From Mycolicibacter heraklionensis (GTDB taxonomy: Bacteria; Actinomycetota; Actinomycetes; Mycobacteriales; Mycobacteriaceae), in contig NZ_CP080997.1 in assembly GCF_019645815.1 (NCBI RefSeq), positions 1,554,880 to 1,618,879 on the forward strand: a stretch of DNA of 64,000 nt, written 5' to 3'. The notes under the pieces were generated by a model. The model was not told where the DNA came from, did not search any database, and worked only from the letters and a program-made list of their open reading frames with translations. Both the position numbers and the translations under genes were made by a program. This document shows positions 55,205 to 62,599 of this stretch, in pieces; positions within the stretch are counted from its first letter, which is position 1; each line of letters begins with the position of its first letter.

Positions 55205-56350
55205 CTAAATCCCGAACACCGCGGCGATTGCTGACACCACATCGGTGAAATCAGCCTGGGCGGCCTCGGCCAGCGGCGTCAGGGCCGACCAGGGCGGGAA
55301 CAGATCACTGATCGCGTTCTGAAAACCTTGCTGGGCGCCATCGATGAGTGCTTGCTGGACGGCGGACCAGTCCAGGCCGGTCGGGAACAATCCGAGGGGA
55401 GTAGCCACATTCGCCGGTCCCGGGAACCAGCCGTCGGTGATGTTGCCGTAGCCCAGGTTGACCAGGATCCTCATATCGGGCTCCAGCAGGTCATAGAGCG
55501 GCTGCCCGATCACCGGCAGGAGTAGTAGTGGGGACAGCAGCGGCAGGGTCTGCGCCGGAATCATGTAGTAGTTCGTCAGGCCCTCGCCGGTGAGTTCCGC
55601 AGAGCCCGGCAACAGCACCGCGTTGCTGATCTGATCAGCGTCGATACTCAGATACTCCAGATGCTGGGTGAAGATGCCCATGAAGGCGTTGAGGTCGGAC
55701 AGCAGGTTGAGCGGATAGCGGGGGAAGTCGGCGAAACCGTCGTACTCGAAGTTGTAGATGTCGGTGGGGTACAGATTGTCGGGCGTCGTCGGGAACACTC
55801 CCAAGCCGGACCAGATACCCCCGTTGGGGGCAACGGGATCGCCGACCAGCATGAAGCGCACGAGGTCGCTGGGTACGCCCTGGGCGTGCAGCTGGTCCAT
55901 GGTCAGGCCGGAGAATCCGGCGCTTTGCGAGTACCCGAACACCACGACCGGATTTTCCGCACTGACTCCTCCGCCGGCGATCTGCTGCTGAATCGCGGTC
56001 GTCAGGATCTGTGCCCCTTCGATCCGTGACTCGGCCTTGTCGAAAAACAGCCGTTCGGGCGTGGTCAGGATCTGGATGGTGCCGGTAAAGCCATGCGGTT
56101 GCAGGTAGAGCTCGTTGGCCAGGTCGGCGTAGCGCTGGCCCGGCGTCGGAATCCCGCTGGGGCCCAAGATCAGGGCGGTGCCGCCCCCGAGCGGGGAGCC
56201 GGCTGTATCGCTGGCGGTCAGCCGCACATCGGCCGTGCGTGGGCCGTCGGCGGACGGCATCGGCAGGGCCGCGGTGATCAGTCCCGCGGTGACGGCCGTG
56301 AGGGGCCCGATAACTCGAAGCCGGCGGGTGGGCTTAGGAGCGGACCACAT
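55205..56350 (-). CDS. Exported PE-PPE-domain serine hydrolase lacking PE/PPE
   Basis: This 381-residue protein has a signal peptide (RRLRVIGPLTAVTAGLITAA) followed by an alpha/beta hydrolase domain of the PE-PPE (PF08237) type: ALILGPSGIPTPGQRYADL, VVFGYSQSAGFSGL with the nucleophile Ser141, RFMLVGDPVAPNGGIWSGL, and YDGFADFPRYPLNLLSDLNA with a likely catalytic Asp. Related M. tuberculosis domains are attached to PE or PPE N termini and have esterase activity. Here a general signal peptide takes their place. ATG 56350 is used. A 19-base palindrome lies 15 bases upstream of the start. It is divergent from the phosphodiesterase-like gene. Confidence 0.88.
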   Translation of the reverse strand: MWSAPKPTRRLRVIGPLTAVTAGLITAALPMPSADGPRTADVRLTASDTAGSPLGGGTALILGPSGIPTPGQRYADLANELYLQPHGFTGTIQILTTPERLFFDKAESRIEGAQILTTAIQQQIAGGGVSAENPVVVFGYSQSAGFSGLTMDQLHAQGVPSDLVRFMLVGDPVAPNGGIWSGLGVFPTTPDNLYPTDIYNFEYDGFADFPRYPLNLLSDLNAFMGIFTQHLEYLSIDADQISNAVLLPGSAELTGEGLTNYYMIPAQTLPLLSPLLLLPVIGQPLYDLLEPDMRILVNLGYGNITDGWFPGPANVATPLGLFPTGLDWSAVQQALIDGAQQGFQNAISDLFPPWSALTPLAEAAQADFTDVVSAIAAVFGI

Positions 56351-56365
56351 CGAGAGTTCCTCCCT

Positions 56366-56384
56366 ACAGCGTCAGCGACGCTGT
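56366..56384. promoter_or_regulatory. 19-base palindrome, candidate operator
   Basis: ACAGCGTC (56366-56373) and GACGCTGT (56377-56384) are perfect inverted arms around AGC. The site is 15 bases upstream of the PE-PPE hydrolase start, in the 225-base region shared with the divergent exported phosphodiesterase-like gene. It has the form of a repressor site, and no binding protein is identified. Confidence 0.5.
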
Positions 56385-56575
56385 CCTACGCCCCCCGGCG
56401 GCCGAGATTGCCGGTTTCAATATCGGGGACGCGGCGGATGGCGTCAACGCCACATCCGGGAAGGCCGGTCCGCGAGCCCTGCGCTGGGCGAGTTCCCCGC
56501 AAATCCTGAGCATTGCCTGTGTGATTGCTAGTGTCGTCGGCAGTCTCGCGCAAACTTCGACGAGGGAATCCGATC

Positions 56576-58009
56576 GTGACAAAGGTGCAGCGGTTTCTGT
56601 GCGGTGCGACCGTCGCCGGCCTGGTTGCCGGAACGGGGGCGGTGGTAGGGGCGCAGACGGGGCCGTCCGAGCTGCGCGCCGACTGGATGCTGGCCGCGGA
56701 GCACGTGCTGCTGATCGGTACCGACGGCACCAACTTGGACAAGATCCTGGAGTACGCCTACAACGCGGGCAGCGGCTTCAAAACCGCGATGGACCAAGGC
56801 ATTACCGGAACCGCAAGCCTGATTAACCACACCACCTTCTCCGGCCCGTCATGGTCAACGATCCTCACCGGCGTATGGGACGACAAGCACGGGGTGACCA
56901 ACAACCTGTTCAGCTCCGAGCCGTACAACCTGTGGCCGACCGTGTTCAACCTGCTCGAGTACTACAAGCCCGAGGTCAACACTTCGGTGATCGCCGACTG
57001 GGACTACATCAACGACATCGCTGCTGCGGGCGGCTACCCGGCCGACAGCAACATCTTCGTCCCCTTCGAAACCAACTGGGCCGACGCCGACGCGCTGGTC
57101 ACCGCGCAGACCATCGCTCAGATCCTGGCGACCGCGGACAACCCGGACGACATCTCCAACTTCCTGTTCTCCTACCAAGTGCAGGTCGACGAGGCCGGAC
57201 ACGGATTCGGTGGCGGGTCGCCCGAATACGCCCAAGCTGTCGTGAACGTCGGCGCCAACATCCAGCAGATCTTGGCCGCGGTCGAGCAGGTCAAGGCGAC
57301 CACCGGTGACGACTGGTCGATCATCATCACCACCGACCACGGCCACCAGCAGTCGCTGGGACTCCTGGGCCACGGCTTCCAGTCGCCCAACGAGACGTCG
57401 TCTTTCGTCATCTTCGATCAGGCCGGCGAGCACGCGAGCGACGGCAGCCAGAACCTGAACTTCTCCACCGTCGACATCACACCAACGATCTTGTCGCTGT
57501 TCGGAGTTCCGCTGCGGTCGGACTTCGACGGCGTCTCGATGGCCAACGACCCGAGCATCCTGAACAGCACCGTCACACCCGTCGACCTCAAGCAGGCCCT
57601 CCTCGACGCGATCGCGATGTCCGGCTATCCCAATATCGGAAACGAGATCGCGCTGGCCGTCCGCACGGTGGTCACCTCCATCCCGTACGGGCTCAATCTC
57701 GTCGTCACCGAGATCGACAAGCTCCTGCAGTCGATCGTCGACCAGGACATCTTCCTGATCAGTGGGCTCGCCCAATTCGCCCAGCAGATCAACGATTTCG
57801 TGGGCGGTCTGGTGGTGGACACGAGCGTTGCGCTGGCTCGGGGCGTTGCGTACCTGACCGGATCGGGAGTCATCGCGCCGACCGACCCGCCGCTGCCGGG
57901 CGCCTCCGAGTTCTCCGACCCGTGGGGGCTACTCACCGGGGACAGCAGCCTGTTCGCGCCCGACCATACGCTCGGGGGATTCGAGCTGCCCGCGCTGCTG
58001 GATGCCTGA
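56576..58009 (+). CDS. Exported alkaline-phosphatase-superfamily phosphodiesterase-like protein
   Basis: This 477-residue protein has a signal peptide (VQRFLCGATVAGLVAGTGAV) and an alkaline phosphatase/nucleotide pyrophosphatase core: Asp50 in LLIGTDGTNLDKI, a nucleophile region with NHTTFSGPSWSTILTGVWDD, metal ligands in VDEAGHGFGGGSPEY and IITTDHGHQQ, and ITPTILSLFGVPL late. The C-terminal 130 residues form a separate, hydrophobic-rich tail (VVTSIPYGLNLVVTEIDKLL) typical of mycobacterial exported proteins. GTG 56576 has a GAGGGA ribosome site at 56562-56567, so it is preferred over an upstream frame start at 56525. The substrate (phosphodiester or phospholipid) is not determined. Confidence 0.85.
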   Translation: MTKVQRFLCGATVAGLVAGTGAVVGAQTGPSELRADWMLAAEHVLLIGTDGTNLDKILEYAYNAGSGFKTAMDQGITGTASLINHTTFSGPSWSTILTGVWDDKHGVTNNLFSSEPYNLWPTVFNLLEYYKPEVNTSVIADWDYINDIAAAGGYPADSNIFVPFETNWADADALVTAQTIAQILATADNPDDISNFLFSYQVQVDEAGHGFGGGSPEYAQAVVNVGANIQQILAAVEQVKATTGDDWSIIITTDHGHQQSLGLLGHGFQSPNETSSFVIFDQAGEHASDGSQNLNFSTVDITPTILSLFGVPLRSDFDGVSMANDPSILNSTVTPVDLKQALLDAIAMSGYPNIGNEIALAVRTVVTSIPYGLNLVVTEIDKLLQSIVDQDIFLISGLAQFAQQINDFVGGLVVDTSVALARGVAYLTGSGVIAPTDPPLPGASEFSDPWGLLTGDSSLFAPDHTLGGFELPALLDA

Positions 58010-58052
58010 TACGCATCGGGCTCGGGCTGATCCCAGGCCACGGAGGCCGAAG

Positions 58053-58071
58053 TTAGGGTAGCCTAATTTCA
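58053..58071 (+). promoter_or_regulatory. IdeR/DtxR iron-box-like site
   Basis: The 19 bases TTAGGGTAGCCTAATTTCA match 15 of 19 positions of the IdeR consensus TTAGGTTAGSCTAACCTAA and contain the exact inverted arms TTAGG and CCTAA. The site overlaps the -10 element and ends on the first base of the methyltransferase start codon. Confidence 0.55.
58059..58064 (+). promoter_or_regulatory. Leaderless -10 element TAGCCT for the methyltransferase
   Basis: TAGCCT is followed by 6 bases and ATG 58071. It lies inside the iron-box-like site, so a bound repressor would block transcription start. Confidence 0.55.
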
Positions 58072-58676
58072 TGCCTACAACGTGGATGGACGCTGTGATA
58101 CGTCAGGTGCGCCGGGTTGGTGACTTCCCTTTTCCGCACCAGGCCGCCTTCCTGCTGGACAATCCGCTTCACCGACGCTTTGTCAATCCTGGTGGCGTGG
58201 TCGAGCAGCTAGCGCTTGGCGGAGGTGAACGAGTGCTGGAGATCGGACCTGGTCCGGGGATCTTCAGTATTGAGATCGCCCGCCGGCTGACGACCGGCCA
58301 CCTCGATCTTTTCGATATCCAACCGCAGATGCTGGAGAAGGTGAGGCGAAAAATTGAGGCTGCCGGCTACCGCAATGTGCAGTTTCACTCGGGCGACGCC
58401 AGTGACGGGCTTCCCTTCCCCGACAACACTTTTGATCTTGCGTTTCTGGCTAGCGTGATCGGCGAGGTTCCGGACAAAGCGGCATGTGCGGAGTCTTTGC
58501 AGAAAGTGATCAAGCCGGGTGGGCGGCTGGTCTTCCAGGAGATATTCCTTGACCCCGATCGACTGGGCGTCGCAGAACTACGTGCTCTTTTCGAACCCAA
58601 GGGCTTTGTGCTCAAGTCCGCGACGGGAAACCGATGGCGTGACATCGTGGAATTCACTCGGGGTGAGGCTGCCTAG
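58071..58676 (+). CDS. Class I SAM-dependent methyltransferase
   Basis: This 201-residue methyltransferase has the SAM-binding motif I (VLEIGPGPGIFSIEIA), the acidic motif II region LDLFDIQPQMLEKV, motif III-like FHSGDASDGLPFPDNTFDLAF and motif IV-V IKPGGRLVFQEIFLD. The N-terminal residues (FPFPHQAAFLLDNPLHRRF) resemble small ubiquinone/menaquinone-type or lipid methyltransferases. The acceptor is unknown. Base composition is visibly less GC-rich than the neighbours, suggesting a different history. The IdeR-like site over its promoter suggests repression by iron. A hairpin terminator lies about 35 bases after the stop. Confidence 0.85.
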   Translation: MPTTWMDAVIRQVRRVGDFPFPHQAAFLLDNPLHRRFVNPGGVVEQLALGGGERVLEIGPGPGIFSIEIARRLTTGHLDLFDIQPQMLEKVRRKIEAAGYRNVQFHSGDASDGLPFPDNTFDLAFLASVIGEVPDKAACAESLQKVIKPGGRLVFQEIFLDPDRLGVAELRALFEPKGFVLKSATGNRWRDIVEFTRGEAA

Positions 58677-58710
58677 GCGCCTTTCGCGCTGGCGTCTTCA
58701 AGAACGCAGA

Positions 58711-58740
58711 AGGTGGGAGGGCAAAAATGCCCTCCCACCT
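58711..58740. terminator. Bidirectional hairpin between methyltransferase and tRNA-His
   Basis: AGGTGGGAGGGC (58711-58722) and GCCCTCCCACCT (58729-58740) form a perfect 12-base stem with loop AAAAAT. No T-run follows on either strand, as is usual for mycobacterial terminators. It lies between convergent transcripts: the methyltransferase gene (+) and tRNA-His (-). Confidence 0.75.
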
Positions 58741-58744
58741 GCGG

Positions 58745-58818
58745 GGTGGCTGACGGGACTCGAACCCGCGACACCCAGGATCACAACCTGGTGCTCTACC
58801 AACTGAACTACAGCCACC
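58745..58818 (-). tRNA. tRNA-His (anticodon GUG)
   Basis: On the minus strand GTGGCTG pairs with CAGCCAC, with the extra G at position -1 (58818) that marks tRNA-His and discriminator C at 58745. The anticodon loop TTGTGAT gives GTG, and the T arm CGGGTTCGAGTCCCG is standard. CCA is not encoded. Confidence 0.95.
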
Positions 58819-58851
58819 ATTGCTGCCGACTAGCAAGCAGCGTCGTCGATA

Positions 58852-59508
58852 CTAACCGCTAGGGCGCTCAGCGACCGAATCGATATCGTCGGGCGCGTCC
58901 ACCGGCGGCCCCAGTTCCCCGGCGATCGCGGCAATGTCGCTGGTAGACGGCCCGGGCGGGGCGACGAACGCGGTGCGCCGGTAGTACTTCAATTCCCGGA
59001 TGGACTCGTGGATGTCGGCCAGTGCGCGGTGCGCCAGGCCCTTCTCCGGCTGGCCGAAGTAGATCCGCGGATACCAGCGACGGCACAACTCCTTGATCGA
59101 GCTGACGTCGATCATCCGGTAGTGCAGGTAGTCGTTGAGGGCGGCCATGTCGCGAGCCAGGAAGCCGCGGTCGGTGCCGATCGAGTTGCCCGCCAGCGGC
59201 GCCGTCTTGGCCTGCTTGACGTGGGTGCGGATGTAGTCGAGCACCATCGCTTCGGCGGTAGCCAGGTCGATCGTCGACGCCCTGACCTCGTCGATCAGGC
59301 CCGATCGGGTGTGCATCTCGGTCACCACCGGGCTCATCGCGTCCAGGTCCGCGTCGTCGGCATGGATCACCACGTCAATACCGTCGCCCAGGATGTTCAG
59401 CTCACCGTCGGTGACCAGGACGGCGATCTCGATGAGCTTGTCCGAGCCCAGATCCAGGCCGGTCATCTCACAGTCGATCCAGACGAGTTCGTCTCGTGCA
59501 GCACTCAC
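58852..59508 (-). CDS. orn: Oligoribonuclease Orn
   Basis: Orn (218 residues) degrades di- to pentanucleotides, including the breakdown products of cyclic dinucleotides. The DEDD exonuclease residues are visible in [14 protein letters not shown] (Asp, Glu), [14 protein letters not shown] (Asp) and [14 protein letters not shown] (His and Asp). GTG 59508 ([15 protein letters not shown]) matches family starts. The C-terminal 30 residues ([19 protein letters not shown]) are a low-complexity extension, also typical of mycobacterial Orn. It is divergent from the HerA-like ATPase gene, as in Rv2511/Rv2510c. Confidence 0.95.
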   Translation of the reverse strand: MSAARDELVWIDCEMTGLDLGSDKLIEIAVLVTDGELNILGDGIDVVIHADDADLDAMSPVVTEMHTRSGLIDEVRASTIDLATAEAMVLDYIRTHVKQAKTAPLAGNSIGTDRGFLARDMAALNDYLHYRMIDVSSIKELCRRWYPRIYFGQPEKGLAHRALADIHESIRELKYYRRTAFVAPPGPSTSDIAAIAGELGPPVDAPDDIDSVAERPSG

Positions 59509-59583
59509 AGTTAGCCAACGTTAGCCGTTCGCCGCGGGCATAGCCGCACAGCGGTACAGACCGGCCAAGTAGTGTCGTGACCT

Positions 59584-61128
59584 GTGAGTCCCGACTCGGC
59601 GGCGAACGCCGCGCAGCAGATCGCGGCCGGCTACGCCGCCGACGGCCAGGCCCTCGAACTGGGCACGGTAGTCATCGACGGCACCGCAGACGCCGCCGCG
59701 CAGGTCCGCATTCCGCTGGCCACCATCAACCGGCACGGGCTGGTGGCCGGCGCCACCGGCACCGGCAAGACCAAGACATTGCAGGTGATTGCCGAGCAGC
59801 TGTCCGCCGCCGGTGTCCCGGTGCTGATGGCCGACGTCAAGGGCGACCTGTCCGGGCTGTCGCGCGCCGGAGAGGCCGGCGACAAGGTCACCCAGCGCGC
59901 CAGCGAGACCGGCGACGACTGGGCGCCGACGGCGTTCCCGACGGAGTTTCTGTCGCTGGGTACCGGCGGCATCGGTATTCCGGTGCGGGCCACCATCTCC
60001 AGCTTCGGCCCGATTCTGTTGTCGAAGGTGCTGGGCCTCAACGGCACCCAGGAGTCGACGCTGGGCTTGATCTTCCACTGGGCTGACCAGCAGGGGCTGC
60101 CGCTGCTGGATCTGAAGGATCTGCGAGCGGTCATCACCTATCTGACCAGTGACGAAGGCAAACCGGAACTGAAAGCGCTGGGGGCGGTGTCACCGGCGAC
60201 CGCCGGGGTGATCCTGCGTGCGCTGGTCAACCTGGAGGCCGAAGGCGCCGACACCTTCTTCGGGGAGCCGGAACTGGACCCCAAGGATCTGATCCGCCTG
60301 GACCCCCAAGGGCGCGGCATCATCTCGCTGCTGGAACTCGGCGACCAGGCGGCGCGCCCGGTGCTGTTCTCCACCTTCTTGATGTGGGTGCTGGCCGACT
60401 TGTTCACCTTCCTGCCCGAGGTCGGTGACATCGACAAACCCAAGCTGGTGTTCTTCTTCGACGAGGCGCACCTGCTGTTCACCGACGCCTCCAAGGCTTT
60501 CCTCGACCAGGTCGAGCAGACCGTCAAGCTGATCCGCTCGAAGGGCGTCGGCGTGTTCTTCTGTACGCAGTTGCCCACCGACGTGCCCAACGCGGTGCTC
60601 TCGCAGCTGGGTGCGCGCATCCAGCATGCGCTGCGGGCCTTCACCCCTGATGACCAGAAGGCGCTCAGCAAGACGGTGCGCACCTACCCGAAAACCGATG
60701 TCTACGACCTGGAATCGGCGTTGACCTCGCTGGGGATCGGCGAGGCCGTCGTCACCGTGCTTTCCGAGCGAGGCTCACCCACCCCGGTGGCGTGGACCCG
60801 GCTGCGGGCGCCGCGCTCGCTGATGGCCGCCATCGGCAACGACGCGATCCGCGCCGCCGCCCAGGCCAGTCCGTTGCAGGTGCAGTACGGCCAGACCATC
60901 GACCGGGACTCGGCGTACGAGCGGCTCAACGCCAAACTGACTCCGCTGCCGGACCTTCCCGGCGATGTGGACCTGCCGGACCTGCCGCCGCCACCGCCGC
61001 CGGAGCCGGGTTTCTTCGAGAAGGTGTTGGGCAATCCGGCCGTCAAGAGTGCGATGCGTTCCGCCGGAACCGCTTTCGGCCGCGAGATCACCCGCAGTAT
61101 CTTCGGCACCGGTCGGCGCCGGCGCTAA
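59584..61128 (+). CDS. HerA/VirB4-like ATPase, DUF853 family (Rv2510c-like)
   Basis: This 514-residue P-loop ATPase of the HerA/FtsK-like DUF853 group has Walker A in GATGTGKTKTLQVIA (residues 56-63 are GATGTGKT), Walker B in KLVFFFDEAHLLFTDASKAF, and an arginine-rich sensor region RSKGVGVFFCTQLPTDVPN. The C terminus has a Pro-rich stretch (DLPPPPPPEPGFFEKVLGN) and a basic tail. Relatives are thought to move or process DNA, but the specific role is unknown. The start is GTG 59584, and a TAGTGT -10 lies 8 bases upstream. Its stop overlaps the end of cmrA tail to tail by four bases. Confidence 0.9.
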   Translation: MSPDSAANAAQQIAAGYAADGQALELGTVVIDGTADAAAQVRIPLATINRHGLVAGATGTGKTKTLQVIAEQLSAAGVPVLMADVKGDLSGLSRAGEAGDKVTQRASETGDDWAPTAFPTEFLSLGTGGIGIPVRATISSFGPILLSKVLGLNGTQESTLGLIFHWADQQGLPLLDLKDLRAVITYLTSDEGKPELKALGAVSPATAGVILRALVNLEAEGADTFFGEPELDPKDLIRLDPQGRGIISLLELGDQAARPVLFSTFLMWVLADLFTFLPEVGDIDKPKLVFFFDEAHLLFTDASKAFLDQVEQTVKLIRSKGVGVFFCTQLPTDVPNAVLSQLGARIQHALRAFTPDDQKALSKTVRTYPKTDVYDLESALTSLGIGEAVVTVLSERGSPTPVAWTRLRAPRSLMAAIGNDAIRAAAQASPLQVQYGQTIDRDSAYERLNAKLTPLPDLPGDVDLPDLPPPPPPEPGFFEKVLGNPAVKSAMRSAGTAFGREITRSIFGTGRRRR

Positions 61129-61931
61129 CCCCCGCCGAGCTTCTTGTAGACCGCTCCCACGATCGGCGTGACGATGGCGCGCGGCGCATAGCCACTGGCC
61201 ATCGACATGGCCTTGGAAGTGATCCCGGGTACGACGCGCATCTTGTTGCGCGCCAGTGCATCCAGCGACAGCTTCGCGGTGTGTTGTGTGGAGATCCACA
61301 AAAAGTCGGGGATCAGCCTGTCGACCAGCGAGGCCTCGGCGGCATCGGGCATCTCGGCACGCACCGGCCCGGGCGCCAGCAACGTCACGTGCACCCCGGA
61401 CTTCAGCAGCTCGCCGCGCAGCGATTCGCTGAACGTGTTGGCGAACGCCTTGGTCGCGGCGTAGGTGGCGTTGTTGGGGATCGGTGAGTTTCCCGCCGCC
61501 GAACCGGAGATCAGGATGCCCCCGGCGCGGCGCGCCAACATACCCGGCAGCACGGCCAAGACCAAGTCATGCACCGCCACCGCGTTCAGCTGTACCTGGG
61601 CCTTCTCCGCCACCGGATCCAGACCGGAGATCGGCCCGAACGTCGCGGTTCCGGCGTTGGCGCACAGCACGGAGATCTCCCGCTCGGCCAACTCAGCGCA
61701 GAACGCGTCACGGGCCGGTGGATCGGCCAGGTCGACCGCCCGCACCTCCACCGCGACCCCGTACTTGTCACGCAACCGCGCCGCCACGTCGTTGAGCACA
61801 TCTTCGCGGCGCGCGGTGATGATCAGGGCGTGGCCGCGGGCGGCCAGCTCGGTGGCCAGCGCCTCACCGATCCCCTGGGACGCTCCGGTGACGACGGCGC
61901 GGGCATCTGGGCTGGGAGCAGGAATTGGCAT
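61125..61931 (-). CDS. cmrA: Mycolate reductase CmrA (SDR family)
   Basis: This 268-residue short-chain dehydrogenase corresponds to Rv2509, the reductase that converts the 3-oxo intermediate to mature mycolic acid. The NADPH-binding motif is VVTGASQGIGEALATELA, the NAG motif is LCANAGTATFGPI, and the catalytic Ser, Tyr and Lys lie in ILISGSAAGNSPIP and ATYAATKAFANTF. ATG 61931 (MPIPAPSPDARAVVTG) is the family start, and the frame continues to 61952 without support. Placement in the same block as fas and acpS is conserved in mycobacteria. Confidence 0.93.
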   Translation of the reverse strand: MPIPAPSPDARAVVTGASQGIGEALATELAARGHALIITARREDVLNDVAARLRDKYGVAVEVRAVDLADPPARDAFCAELAEREISVLCANAGTATFGPISGLDPVAEKAQVQLNAVAVHDLVLAVLPGMLARRAGGILISGSAAGNSPIPNNATYAATKAFANTFSESLRGELLKSGVHVTLLAPGPVRAEMPDAAEASLVDRLIPDFLWISTQHTAKLSLDALARNKMRVVPGITSKAMSMASGYAPRAIVTPIVGAVYKKLGGG

Positions 61932-62021
61932 GGGGCAATCGTAGAGTGCCACTCATGGACGAGCCGGGGTTGCGGGCTGAGTGGTCAGTAGTTGTCGGCG
62001 GTGTGCTGTAAGAACAGAGGC

Positions 62022-62599
62022 ATGAATCTGACGGCGTGGGCTGAGCGCAACGGTGTTGCGCGGGTGACCGCGTATCGCTGGTTTCACCCGGGCCAGTTGC
62101 CTGTTGCGGCGCAACGGGTGGGGCGGCTGATCCTGATGAACGATGTAGCCGCTGAGCCAGTCCAGAATCGGCGGACGGCGGTGTATGCGCGGGTCTTGTC
62201 GGCGGATCAGAAGACCGATCTGGATCGGCAGGTGGCTCGGGTGACCGCGTGGGCCACTGCTGAACAGATTCCGGTCGACAAGGTGGTGACTGAGGTCGGT
62301 TTGGCATTGAACGGGCGCCGCCGTAAGTTCCTGGCCTTGCTGCGCGACCCGACTGTTAGTCAGATCGTGGTGGAGCACCGGGATAGGTTCTGCCGTTTCG
62401 GCTCTGAGTATGTCGAAGCCGCACTCGCTGCCCAGGGCCGCGAGTTGCTCGTGGTTGATGCCGCTGAGGTAGACGACGATTAGTACGCGATATGACTGAA
62501 ATTCTCGCCAGGATGGGCGTCCGGCTTTACGGGAAGCGGGCTGCGGCTAACCGAGCCAAACGTGCGATTGCCGCTGCCGGCGATGGCGAGGCGGCCTGA
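62022..62599 (+). pseudogene. tnpA: IS607 TnpA serine recombinase, frameshifted and missing its catalytic serine
   Basis: Residues 1-50 form a MerR-like DNA-binding domain (LTAWAERNGVARVTAYRWF) and the rest a resolvase domain ending at stop 62481 after EVDDD. The missing C-terminal part of TnpA (VRDMTEILARMGVRLYGKRA and on to GDGEAA) continues in the next frame to TGA 62597-62599. One missing base at about 62480-62482 (GAT-TA-GTA where GAT-TTA-GTA is expected) explains the shift. The serine nucleophile follows ARV in this family (ARVS), but here it reads YARVLSADQK, Leu from TTG, one transition from TCG. Repaired, the protein would be 192 residues, normal for IS607. Confidence 0.88.

Noticed and set aside
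62492..62599. A separate 35-residue small gene between tnpA and tnpB, coupled to tnpB
   Set aside because: Its sequence is the expected C terminus of TnpA in a shifted frame, so a single-base deletion explains it better than a new gene.
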